Below, piece by piece: positions 1 through 8,500 of a stretch of 38,270 nucleotides of DNA; positions within the stretch are counted from its first letter, which is position 1, and every line of letters begins with the position of its first letter. Source of the stretch: Anoxybacillus tepidamans PS2 (GTDB lineage: Bacteria > Bacillota > Bacilli > Bacillales > Anoxybacillaceae); the NCBI RefSeq assembly GCF_000620165.1, contig NZ_JHVN01000016.1:39024-77293 (forward strand), given 5' to 3'. The notes below the pieces were generated by a model that ran no database searches, was not told the origin of the DNA, and saw only the letters and a list, made by a program, of their open reading frames with translations. A program made the position numbers and the translations under genes.

Positions 1-143
1 CGCTTTTTATTTGTCAATAAGGACCAGAATCCCCCTTATCTCCTCGAAAATAAGACCGAATTCGTAGTTCTTTTTAACTAAAAATGGATATAATTACACT
101 TTTTGTTGAATCATGCACCGTCATATGATACGTATAGGGAAGG

Positions 144-821
144 ATGGAGAAGAATGGAAAGGAATTGGTGCAGTTGAGAAGGCGTTGGCAAGCGTTATTA
201 TTATCGGCAATGGTACTGATGGGAGGATGCAGCATGGATGCAAATAAAGAACAGCCAAAGAAATGGCCAAATACGGCGGCGTTTCAAGACGAGTATACTC
301 GTAAGTTTATGGCATCGACGAAGGAAGTAAAGGACGGGTACTATTTGTTCAAATCGAAAACAGGCGGCTATACGATGTGGTTTCCGAAGAATGCTACCAT
401 GTCAAAGCTGTTTTACGAAAAGCATGAGAAATACTTTGAGTCATTACGTTTTGGAGAGAGTGATAAAGTAAATAATATAGCTTATTCCACCCAAATAGTA
501 TATGAAAACAAGAAGATAACAGATTCTATTGGTGTGAACCTCGAGTTACTATCTGAATCTACTAATTATAAAGGGGAATTTAAGAAGTTATATGGTAAGG
601 ATATGACAGTTTATTTTGCAAAACAAGAGTATTTACTCTCTGATAAAAAAAGTAAAGTTCATCGTTTTATTGGTTACCTAAAATCCAATCATAGCCATCA
701 AGCTGTCGAGTTTTATTATGCAGTATCATGTCTAGATAAGAAAGAGGTATGTAGAATCGATTTAGAAAAAGAGGAGAAAAAGGCCAAAATGTTAATGCAA
801 TCGGTTCGATTTTTAAATTAA
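144..821 (+). CDS. Putative immunity lipoprotein of the adjacent T7SS lipase
   Basis: The N-terminus has a basic stretch (RRRW), a hydrophobic core and a lipobox (LMGG-Cys29), so the protein should be an exported membrane-anchored lipoprotein. The rest is a charged, lysine-rich soluble domain I do not recognise. It sits 22 bp upstream of the lipase-like gene and reads into it. In the staphylococcal TslA system the lipoprotein immunity TilA is also encoded next to a reversed lipase effector, so an immunity role is inferred from architecture, not from sequence match. Start choice is uncertain: the ATG at 144 directly abuts a purine-rich AGGGAAGG, whereas GTG168 (codon 9) and TTG174 (codon 11) are 4 and 10 bases after GGAAAGGA and give a more usual signal peptide. 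A possible -10 TATAAT lies at 89-94. Base composition falls sharply after about 460: the 3' half is much more AT-rich than the signal-peptide half. Confidence 0.6.
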   Translation: MEKNGKELVQLRRRWQALLLSAMVLMGGCSMDANKEQPKKWPNTAAFQDEYTRKFMASTKEVKDGYYLFKSKTGGYTMWFPKNATMSKLFYEKHEKYFESLRFGESDKVNNIAYSTQIVYENKKITDSIGVNLELLSESTNYKGEFKKLYGKDMTVYFAKQEYLLSDKKSKVHRFIGYLKSNHSHQAVEFYYAVSCLDKKEVCRIDLEKEEKKAKMLMQSVRFLN

Positions 822-843
822 GAAATTAGAGAGGGGGAAATTT

Positions 844-2781
844 GTGTTAAATAATGAAGAAGTATTAAATACAAATATATTACGTGCAAGAATTATGAGT
901 TTAGAATATCAAAATGTTAGCATTCATGAAATTAAACGAATTTATATTGAAGAGACTGGAAAAGAACCACCTGCTCATATTGCTATTTATTCCTCTGATG
1001 ATTTTAAAGATTCAGGGCAATTAGATTCTGGGTTTGATGGAACAATTATTCATTTTTATGACGCAAAACAAGGGATCAATCAACAGTATACAATTACGCG
1101 GGGAAGCGAGGCTCGAGAAAAAGATACGTGGAAACCGTTTGATTGGCTCTATAATGTGTTTGGAATTTTCACAGGGAAAAATGTTAGCCAATACAGAGAT
1201 GCATCTAGATTTGATAGATTAGTTACCAAAAAGATCAATGCGAATCTAAAAAAATGGAATAATAAAATTCCGCTAAAGAAAATTGGGCTTGGTCATTCAC
1301 TAGGTGGAAACTTAAATGCTACGATACAAATCACTGATAAAAGGTATGAAAAGGTATATGTTATTAATGATGCTCCATCTAATATTTACCAGCTAATCAC
1401 TATTGATAAAAATTTTTCTGAGGAATTATCGTTAAGGTTTAATATAGATCTTAATAATGATCAAGACATCTACTCCATCCCCCCTGCGGAGTTGAAGGCG
1501 TTTGCGGAGGAATATTATAAAAAACGTGTGGATGAACATTCGATCCACCATTTGACCGCTCAGGAGGATATGCTGTATGCGGTGAGCGGGGTTCGGGGGT
1601 TTATCAATATTGGCAGCCGTGAAATCATTGATACGAACAGCCAGTTTACGAGCATCAAAAGTTTAGTAGGGAAAATACCGGACGGAGATGTGCAGGCGAT
1701 TCAATTGTATTTGTCGCAATACACCGATGTGTACAACGAAAAGGGATTCGACGGGGTCGTGCAGGCGATGACCGGGGTCGATCTCGAGTGGCTGGAGTCA
1801 CTTGAACAATATGGTGTGGGCGATTATGTATGGAACGCGGCGGATATGGTGGAGAAAGCAGACCATATGTTGGATGAGATGAAAGTGAAAATTCCCGAGC
1901 TTTTGAAGCATGTAACGATTTTGTATCGGAATTTAAATGCGATTCTTCAAGCATTCGTCGATTCCGGCTTTATGACGATGGAGCAAAAAGAGGCGATTTT
2001 GCAGGAAGTGAAACACATTCAGCAAGATGTCGATGCGCTCGAGCAGCTTCTGCACGACCTGCGGGACGACGGTGTTTGGTTGGTGCTCAGGGGTCCTTTA
2101 GCATGGAGCGATCCGTTCGTTTGGACGAAACTATTAACGACATTCAAAAACATCCAACGCTATATTATGGATATCATCGCGCGGCTTCAAGCGATCGACC
2201 GGCACGCTGCCTCGGCGCAGCAAGCGGCGGTCACAAGCGTCCATGCCCATATGCTGTATGAGGTCATCAACGCCCTCGCCCGTTCGAAAGGGAGAGCGTA
2301 TGATGAGTACGGGAATATGATTCTGATCAAACGGGTTGGGACAGAAGAAATTCGCCTGAATCTGTCCTCGGCGGTGCGTATCTATCAGAAGGGCTTGCGT
2401 ATGTTGGAAGAAAAGGAAGCCGTGCTGCGCGATATGAAACAGCGCTATGTGCAGGAGTATGTTGAAGATTTTGAGATGCGAAAGCGCAACCTTATGAGGA
2501 ACATCGAGAACATGGAACAAAATCCGGGCGCCTACCAGCATTTGTTGGGCTCTTTTACATATGATGCGCAACAAGTGTACGTGCTGCGCTGCATCGAGGT
2601 GCACGAGTCGATTCCACCGATGGATCCGCTCATTCCTGATCTGTTTGAAGGGATGTTTGCGTACTACGAATGGGAGATTGCGAAAGGGAAGGAACTCATC
2701 GCCAGTGTGAAACAGTCGTTTGAGCAATTTTTTGAGAAAGATGAGCAGTTAGCCAAAATCTTTGACTTGCGATATGAGTAA
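844..2781 (+). CDS. Lipase-like T7SS effector with reversed domain order (TslA-like)
   Basis: 645 residues starting with GTG behind GAGAGGGGG. The N-terminal part (about 1-260) looks like an alpha/beta-hydrolase: a GxSxG nucleophile elbow GHSLGG at 150-155 (Ser152), a candidate acid in VINDAPS (Asp176) and candidate histidines at 232, 235 and 236. The rest (about 280-645) is long amphipathic helices without a signal peptide or membrane segment, as expected for a T7SS targeting stack. Toxin first and helical domain last is the reverse of LXG effectors, and matches staphylococcal TslA, a phospholipase A exported by T7SS. The upstream lipoprotein and downstream small helical protein complete the same three-part module. 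Composition changes abruptly near 1475 (residue about 210) from AT-rich to GC-rich, suggesting that the toxin half was exchanged. The family may be catalogued as DUF6792 or Mbeg1-like (DUF2974); I am unsure which. Target lipid and activity are inferred. Confidence 0.7.
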   Translation: MLNNEEVLNTNILRARIMSLEYQNVSIHEIKRIYIEETGKEPPAHIAIYSSDDFKDSGQLDSGFDGTIIHFYDAKQGINQQYTITRGSEAREKDTWKPFDWLYNVFGIFTGKNVSQYRDASRFDRLVTKKINANLKKWNNKIPLKKIGLGHSLGGNLNATIQITDKRYEKVYVINDAPSNIYQLITIDKNFSEELSLRFNIDLNNDQDIYSIPPAELKAFAEEYYKKRVDEHSIHHLTAQEDMLYAVSGVRGFINIGSREIIDTNSQFTSIKSLVGKIPDGDVQAIQLYLSQYTDVYNEKGFDGVVQAMTGVDLEWLESLEQYGVGDYVWNAADMVEKADHMLDEMKVKIPELLKHVTILYRNLNAILQAFVDSGFMTMEQKEAILQEVKHIQQDVDALEQLLHDLRDDGVWLVLRGPLAWSDPFVWTKLLTTFKNIQRYIMDIIARLQAIDRHAASAQQAAVTSVHAHMLYEVINALARSKGRAYDEYGNMILIKRVGTEEIRLNLSSAVRIYQKGLRMLEEKEAVLRDMKQRYVQEYVEDFEMRKRNLMRNIENMEQNPGAYQHLLGSFTYDAQQVYVLRCIEVHESIPPMDPLIPDLFEGMFAYYEWEIAKGKELIASVKQSFEQFFEKDEQLAKIFDLRYE

Positions 2782-2796
2782 AGAGGGATGTTAAGC

Positions 2797-3132
2797 ATGG
2801 GACAACTGAATATGTTTTACCATTTTGACATAGAGCAGGATTTGATGTACAAAGCGACAGGGTTTGTTCAATTGTTAAATCGAATGAGCGAATGGGACGG
2901 AGAATTAGTTCAGTTAGTTCATCACGAAATGCAATACGGCAGAGGGCAAATTGTCGATCGAACGAATGAAGCGATCGAGCAGTATCAAAAAATGAATCAG
3001 TCCCATCATGAATTGCATAAAAATTTTATGAATACGGCAGCGTTGCGTTATACGAATATGATTAATGATATGAGGGGACAGTATATCACTTTATATTACG
3101 ATGTAATTGTTCGTAACAAGAATAAAGACTAA
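2797..3132 (+). CDS. Small helical partner of the lipase effector (TlaA/WXG-like)
   Basis: 111 residues, predicted almost wholly helical, with no signal peptide, cysteine or membrane segment. An in-frame ATG at 2788 is only one base after the GAGGG; the ATG at 2797 has the better spacing and is preferred. It begins 15 bp after the effector stop, so it is co-transcribed and probably translationally coupled. T7SS effectors usually need small helical partners that pair with the targeting domain; TslA uses two (TlaA1, TlaA2). Only one is present here, and esxA follows 375 bp later, so EsxA or a distant gene may supply the second. There is no clear W-x-G turn. The role is inferred from size, helicity and position. 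Confidence 0.5.
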   Translation: MGQLNMFYHFDIEQDLMYKATGFVQLLNRMSEWDGELVQLVHHEMQYGRGQIVDRTNEAIEQYQKMNQSHHELHKNFMNTAALRYTNMINDMRGQYITLYYDVIVRNKNKD

Positions 3133-3443
3133 AGATGTTTATGTTGACTAATTTAACAACAAGTTCTTACTGAGAGGGCAGGGGAAGTAATTTTTTGATG
3201 TTCAATAACCAATAAATTGAAATTATTCATAAAAAAGTATTTTGGCATGAAATGTTCAAGTAGTGACCTGGCCGTTACGATATGCTGCCACTGCTGTAAA
3301 AGAGGATAGATAGTCATAATTCTTTTTACCTATTACCTTTTTAGCCTTTACTGGTGGTAATGAGAAAGAAGGGGTAATTAAATAATAATATTTATAAATA
3401 AATGGTATTATATACTTATTTTTTCATAAATTCCTATATATCG
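3133..3443. other. Spacer between effector module and T7SS core operon
   Basis: About 310 bases with no convincing reading frame on either strand. It is AT-rich, especially from 3360 on, which may act as an UP-like stretch for the esxA promoter. There is no clear intrinsic terminator after the partner gene; a weak dyad (ATTACC/GGTAAT) lies near 3333-3362. I looked for a decayed second partner gene and found none. Confidence 0.4.
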
Positions 3444-3473
3444 TTGACTTACAATTATTACCTTAGTTAAAAT
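3444..3473 (+). promoter_or_regulatory. Probable sigma-A promoter of esxA / T7SS operon
   Basis: TTGACT at 3444-3449, an 18-base spacer, and TAAAAT at 3468-3473, with an AT-rich stretch just upstream. The putative start point is roughly 27 bases before the esxA ATG at 3508. No other good promoter is visible between the effector module and esxA. Confidence 0.55.
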
Positions 3474-3507
3474 ATTGAGGGAAAATATGGTTAAAGGGGG
3501 GAAACTC

Positions 3508-3801
3508 ATGTCAGGCGTTATTCGTTTAACACCGGAAGAATTGCGCGGTGTCGCAAGACAATATAATGCAGAGAGTTCTAATGTCACAGAATTGATTTCA
3601 AGATTAGACCAAATGAGCCATATGCTGCAAGGAATTTGGGAAGGTGCTTCTAGTGAAGCATTTATTCAACAATATCAAGAATTACGCCCATCATTTGAAA
3701 AAATGGCTGTACTATTAAACGATGTCGCACAGCAATTACACAACTCTGCGACTATTTTGGAAGAAACAGATCAACAAATCGCCAGCCAAATCCGTGGATG
3801 A
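3508..3801 (+). CDS. yukE: WXG100 protein EsxA/YukE, secreted T7SS component
   Basis: 97 residues, the usual size of EsxA/YukE. Two helices flank the diagnostic W-x-G turn (IWEGAS, near residue 46). The start is the ATG at 3508, seven bases after AAAGGGGGG; an upstream in-frame ATG at 3475 lacks a ribosome site. The protein forms helical hairpin dimers and is exported by the T7SS in B. subtilis and S. aureus. It is the first gene of the core operon, with its own promoter and a terminator-like hairpin just after it, which fits its need to be made in excess over the membrane machine. Confidence 0.93.
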   Translation: MSGVIRLTPEELRGVARQYNAESSNVTELISRLDQMSHMLQGIWEGASSEAFIQQYQELRPSFEKMAVLLNDVAQQLHNSATILEETDQQIASQIRG

Positions 3802-3816
3802 AAAGCGGCACACTGA

Positions 3817-3861
3817 GAAAAAAGCGCTACAAATCTTACGAAAGATTATGGCGCTTTTTTC
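3817..3861 (+). terminator. Attenuator-like hairpin between esxA and yukD
   Basis: GAAAAAAGCGC at 3817-3827 pairs with GCGCTTTTTTC at 3851-3861, and the inner ACAAATCTT / AAGATTAT segments pair as well. The descending arm ends in six T. The hairpin begins 16 bases after the esxA stop and ends 19 bases before yukD, with no separate yukD promoter seen, so it probably gives partial termination. Confidence 0.75.
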
Positions 3862-3880
3862 TATATGGGAGGCATATGTT

Positions 3881-4120
3881 ATGTACATTCAGGTTACTAT
3901 CGATCTCAGGCATTATACAGAAGATGCATTTGACCTTCGCTTATCCAATTTTTATTCGATCAAAAAAATGATTGATATTGTTTGGCAGTTAAAAAACATA
4001 TCAACGCCGCCGCGAGAGGGATACTGGGTGCGGATCGAAAATAAAAAAATGGTCCGTCCAGGCTATTTTACGCTTAAAGACAGTGGGATTACAGATGGAG
4101 ACCGCATTGTAATTTTGTAG
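3881..4120 (+). CDS. yukD: Ubiquitin-like T7SS protein YukD (EsaB)
   Basis: 79 residues, matching the ubiquitin-like fold of YukD/EsaB: an N-terminal beta strand (MYIQVTIDL), a central helix (SIKKMIDIVWQL) and a C-terminal strand pair (FTLKDSGITDGDRIVIL). YukD does not conjugate to other proteins; it is a cytosolic accessory or regulator needed for T7 secretion, and ends here without a di-glycine tail. The start is ATG 3881, eight bases after GGGAGG. The reading frame is open much further upstream, but that part lies over the attenuator and is not coding. Confidence 0.9.
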   Translation: MYIQVTIDLRHYTEDAFDLRLSNFYSIKKMIDIVWQLKNISTPPREGYWVRIENKKMVRPGYFTLKDSGITDGDRIVIL

Positions 4121-4154
4121 CCATCGAGAAAGGGAAAAGGAGCATTATTTTGTT

Positions 4155-5489
4155 ATGGAAGAGAAAAAGACTTATTTGGAAGCACAAATTGACGCTGTAA
4201 TGACGAAAGATCAGCATTACACGATTGTCTTTCAGCGTGCGAAATTAAAAATGCAGCATCCGCTAGAATTACAGATTATAAGAGAGGCAGATTCTTATTT
4301 ACTGCGTGATATTGATGTGTCGGAGGACGAAGTAAAGATTACTATTAATCCGCCCGAATCGTTCTCTCCGTTCTCAGCTGTACGGAAAAAATCGCTGCTT
4401 TCCCGGCTAAGAGCGGCCTATCAGCTTGTTACGAAAGTGAAAAATCACTCTCTTCGCCGCTTTATCTTGATTATATGTCCGGAGAACCTTGTATTTAATC
4501 ATGCATTGGAACCTTTCTTTCTGCATGTTGGAATAAAGGAGAGTCTGCCGCCGTATGAACCCGATGAAATGCGGATTCTCAAAGAAGTAAAAGCAACCGT
4601 GTTAACGCTTGTGGATGGACAGTATCGTTTTGAAGAATATATGAAATTTCACGAAACATTAAAATGTTCTAGTGCCGCTAAGGAAATATTACAGGCGGAA
4701 CACCTAGATGCGCTTTTATCGATTTTAGAGCGCCAGATGGACGAAGAAGAAGCAAAAGAACGAGCATCAATGCATATTCCAAAACGAAAATGGAAGATGC
4801 AAAGGTATATTTTCTTTTCGACAGTTGGTGTATTAGTTCCTGCTATTATTTATACGTTTTATTCATTCTTTTTTTTGCAGCCTAAGCAAGAAGCCTATAT
4901 CGAGAGCGCAGAACTCTTTTTGGGGAACAAGTACAGCGATGTCATTACTGTATTAGAAGATTATCCTCCAGAAAAAATGCCGTATGTTGTACAGTATGAG
5001 CTGGCCTCTTCCTATGTGATGACGGAGTCGCTGACTGAAGAACAGAGGAAAATGGTATTAAACAACATTACACTAAAAACAGATCCGCAGTATTTGTTGT
5101 ATTGGATTTATATAGGGCGAGGAAGAAGCGAAGATGCACTTCAGTTGGCGAGAACTATGGAAGATAGGGATTTAGTTGTATACGGTCTATTAAAATATCG
5201 CGAGCAAATTAAGGGGGACGAAGAATTATCAGGAGACGAAAAACAGCAAAAAATAGACGCCATTGACAAAGAAATCGAGGAATATGAAAGAGAAATGAAA
5301 GAGAAAGAACAGCAGCTAGGGGAAGAAGGACAAGGAAAAACGGGCGAGCAGCCGTCTCCAGCCGAGCAGCCGACAACTTCATCTCCGGATTTGACAACGC
5401 CACAACAACAATCTAATCAACCAGCGTCTAATGGTACATCACCTGCTTCTAATAGCAAGCAATCAAACAACAAGGAAACGAAAAAATAG
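4155..5489 (+). CDS. yukC: T7SS membrane protein YukC/EssB
   Basis: 444 residues, the normal size for EssB. The N-terminal cytosolic domain (about 1-210) corresponds to the pseudokinase fold of the family. One transmembrane helix lies at about 217-238, followed by an extracytoplasmic helical domain. The C-terminal 60 residues or so are low complexity (Glu/Lys-rich, then Ser/Pro/Gln/Thr/Asn-rich), typical of a wall-spanning tail. EssB is an essential part of the membrane channel and contacts EssC and EsaA. The gene lies 34 bp after yukD; the AAAAGGAG ribosome site is about 12 bases from the ATG, somewhat long. Confidence 0.93.
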   Translation: MEEKKTYLEAQIDAVMTKDQHYTIVFQRAKLKMQHPLELQIIREADSYLLRDIDVSEDEVKITINPPESFSPFSAVRKKSLLSRLRAAYQLVTKVKNHSLRRFILIICPENLVFNHALEPFFLHVGIKESLPPYEPDEMRILKEVKATVLTLVDGQYRFEEYMKFHETLKCSSAAKEILQAEHLDALLSILERQMDEEEAKERASMHIPKRKWKMQRYIFFSTVGVLVPAIIYTFYSFFFLQPKQEAYIESAELFLGNKYSDVITVLEDYPPEKMPYVVQYELASSYVMTESLTEEQRKMVLNNITLKTDPQYLLYWIYIGRGRSEDALQLARTMEDRDLVVYGLLKYREQIKGDEELSGDEKQQKIDAIDKEIEEYEREMKEKEQQLGEEGQGKTGEQPSPAEQPTTSSPDLTTPQQQSNQPASNGTSPASNSKQSNNKETKK

Positions 5490-5528
5490 TAGAAAAACGT
5501 AGCCGCAAGCATCATAGGAGAGGATTAT

Positions 5529-8500
5529 ATGAGTCAATTGTGGATTTTTTATGAGAGTAATTGCCAATTGTTTCCGCTGACAGGACAAGAAGACTATATT
5601 TCTATTGGAAATCAGCTTGAACATCATATTACCATTCCATCTTTTTTATTTCGTAATGGATATATCAGCATACAAAAACAAACAGATGCTTCCGTTATGG
5701 CCGTGTTTCAAGGGGGGCAACCAATCGGAAAGTTGGAGCCAGAGCATCCCGTTACCGTAGACGATCATGGACAAAAGATGACCATTGTGTGGGTTCATGA
5801 AGAAGCGAAGAAGCACATTTATTATGTTGGACATAAAACGGAACTGCTTGTTTCAGACGATCCGCAAGCTGATATCCAGACGGCAACAGCAACCGTGTCG
5901 TTTGTGAGGCAGCAGGGACAGTGGTTTGCCATCCCGAAAAATGGATCGTCATTGTTTCTTAATGGAACGAAAATATCGGATGCTGCTCCGTTACAAAACG
6001 GTGATCTTCTCTTATGTCCATATGTACAATTTGTTTTTTTAGAAAATGACTTACTGGAGATTACAAGCAGTCAAGAAATGATCACCTCATTGACCGAAAC
6101 ATTGCCGCCCATTTCTGAAATGAAAAAAAAATATCCGGTGTATCATCGCACACCGCGCATGATTTACGAACTGCCGACTGATAAAGTGAACATTTCATTC
6201 CCAAGCCAAGAAGGAGATAGCGACCAACGCGGCTTATGGCTAATGATTTTACCTCCATTTATGATGCTGCTTGTCATGGGAGTCATCGCTTTAATCCAGC
6301 CGCGAGGCATCTTTATTCTCATTTCGCTTGTGATGTTCGTAACGACGATTGTGACATCGACCGCGCAATATATTCGGGAAAAAAGAATGCGCAGAACAAG
6401 GAAAGAGAAGAGGCGGCGCATTTATACGACCTACTTGGAGCAAAAACGCGAAGAGCTTCAAGCTTTGTCCGAACAACAAAAAAACGTACTATATTATCAC
6501 TTTCCATCCTTTGAAAGCATGAAATCACTTGTCGCACAAATTAGCGACCGCATTTGGGAGCGAACGATAGAGAGCGCAGACTTTCTTCATCTGCGAATTG
6601 GAGCCGCGGATGTACCGTCTACATACGAAGTATCGGTAAGTATGGGAGATTTGGCCAACCGAGAAATCGATGATTTATTAGAGCAAGCGCAACAAATGGC
6701 CCGTGTTTATCGGACGGTAAAAAATGTACCGCTTCCGATTGATTTATCAAGCGGGGCCATCGGAATGGTGGGGAAAACTTCGATTGTCAATCACGAAATT
6801 CAGCAGCTTGTAGGGCAAATAGCCTTTTTCCATAGTTATCATGATGTGCGGTTTGTGGCAATTTTTGCAGAGAAAGATTATAAGCAGTGGGAATGGATGA
6901 AATGGCTTCCGCACTTCCAATTGCCTAACTCGTTCGCCAAAGGGTTTATATACAATGAACAAACACGCGATCAGCTGTTGTCATCTATTTATGAAATGCT
7001 TCGGGAGCGCGATTTGGACGAGGAAAAAGAGAAAAAGCGGTTTTCTCCGCATTTTGTATTTATCGTGGCCGACCGTTCGTTAATCGCGGAACATGTCATT
7101 TTGGAGTATTTAGAGGAAAAGAATGAGCAAGTCGGCATCTCCGTTATTTTTGCTTCGGAGACGAAGGAAAGTTTAACGGAAAATATCCATACGCTTGTTC
7201 GATATATCAACGAGCGCGAGGGAGAGATTTTAATTCAGCACCGAAAAGCGGCACATATCCCATTTATGCTTGATGAGCACTCATTTGAAGGAAACGAGCC
7301 ATTTGCGCGAATGCTCCGTTCGTTGGACCATCAAAAAGGCATGAACAACTCGATACCGGAAAAAGTAACATTTTTAGAAATGCTGCAAACGAGCAATGTC
7401 AAAGAATTGAATATCGAGAAAAATTGGTTTGCACAGCAAACGTCCCGATCTCTTGCCGTGCCGATCGGATTAAAAGGAAGAAAAGATGTCGTCGAGTTGA
7501 ACTTGCATGAAAAAGCGCACGGTCCGCACGGTTTGATCGCCGGAACGACGGGATCGGGGAAAAGTGAGCTGCTGCAAACGTACATTTTGTCGCTGGCTGT
7601 GCACTTCCACCCGCACGAAGTCGCCTTTTTAATTATCGACTACAAAGGAGGCGGAATGGCGCAACCGTTTAAAAATGTGCCGCATTTGCTCGGTACGATT
7701 ACGAATATCCACGGCAGCAAAAACTTTAGCGCCCGGGCACTCGCGTCTATCAACAGCGAATTGAAAAAACGGCAGCGCCTGTTTGACCGTTATGAAGTCA
7801 ACCACATTAATGACTATATGGAATTATACAAGCAAGGAAAGGCAGAACAGCCTTTGCCGCATTTATTTTTAATTGCGGATGAGTTTGCCGAGCTGAAGAG
7901 CGAAGAACCAGATTTTATCCGCGAATTAGTGAGCGCCGCCCGCATTGGCCGGAGTTTGGGCGTCCATCTTATTTTGGCAACACAAAAGCCGCGGGGCGTA
8001 ATCGACGAGCAAATTTGGAGCAATGCCCGCTTCCGCATTAGTTTAAAAGTGCAAGATGCAAGCGATAGTAAAGAAATATTAAAAAATGGCGATGCTGCGG
8101 CGATTACAGTGACGGGGCGCGCCTACCTTCAAGTGGGGAATAACGAAGTATACGAACTGTTTCAATCAGCATGGAGCGGTGCGCCGTATATGGAAGAGGG
8201 AGTGGAGGCAGAAGACGATATTTATATCGTGACTGATTTAGGGCTCGTTCCTGTCTCCAATGTCACCGCGGATAGGAAACAGAGCCGCAAAAAGCCAAAA
8301 ACGGAAATTGAAATGGTTGTAGAGCAAATTATTGAAACACAAAAGCAATTAAACATCGAAAAATTGCCAAGTCCATGGCTGCCGCCGCTTGCCTCGCGAT
8401 TGCCGCGCGTAACCTCGCTTGCAGCCGATACGGTGAATTTTCCGATCGGCTTAAAAGACGAGCCGGAACTGCAAAGCCAATCCGATTATTTCTATCAATG

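Noticed and set aside
2134-2727. Long minus-strand open frame (197 codons) inside the lipase gene
   Set aside because: It is antisense to a clear coding frame, has no ribosome site and an implausible residue composition (His/Arg/Phe-rich); it reflects codon bias of the plus-strand gene.
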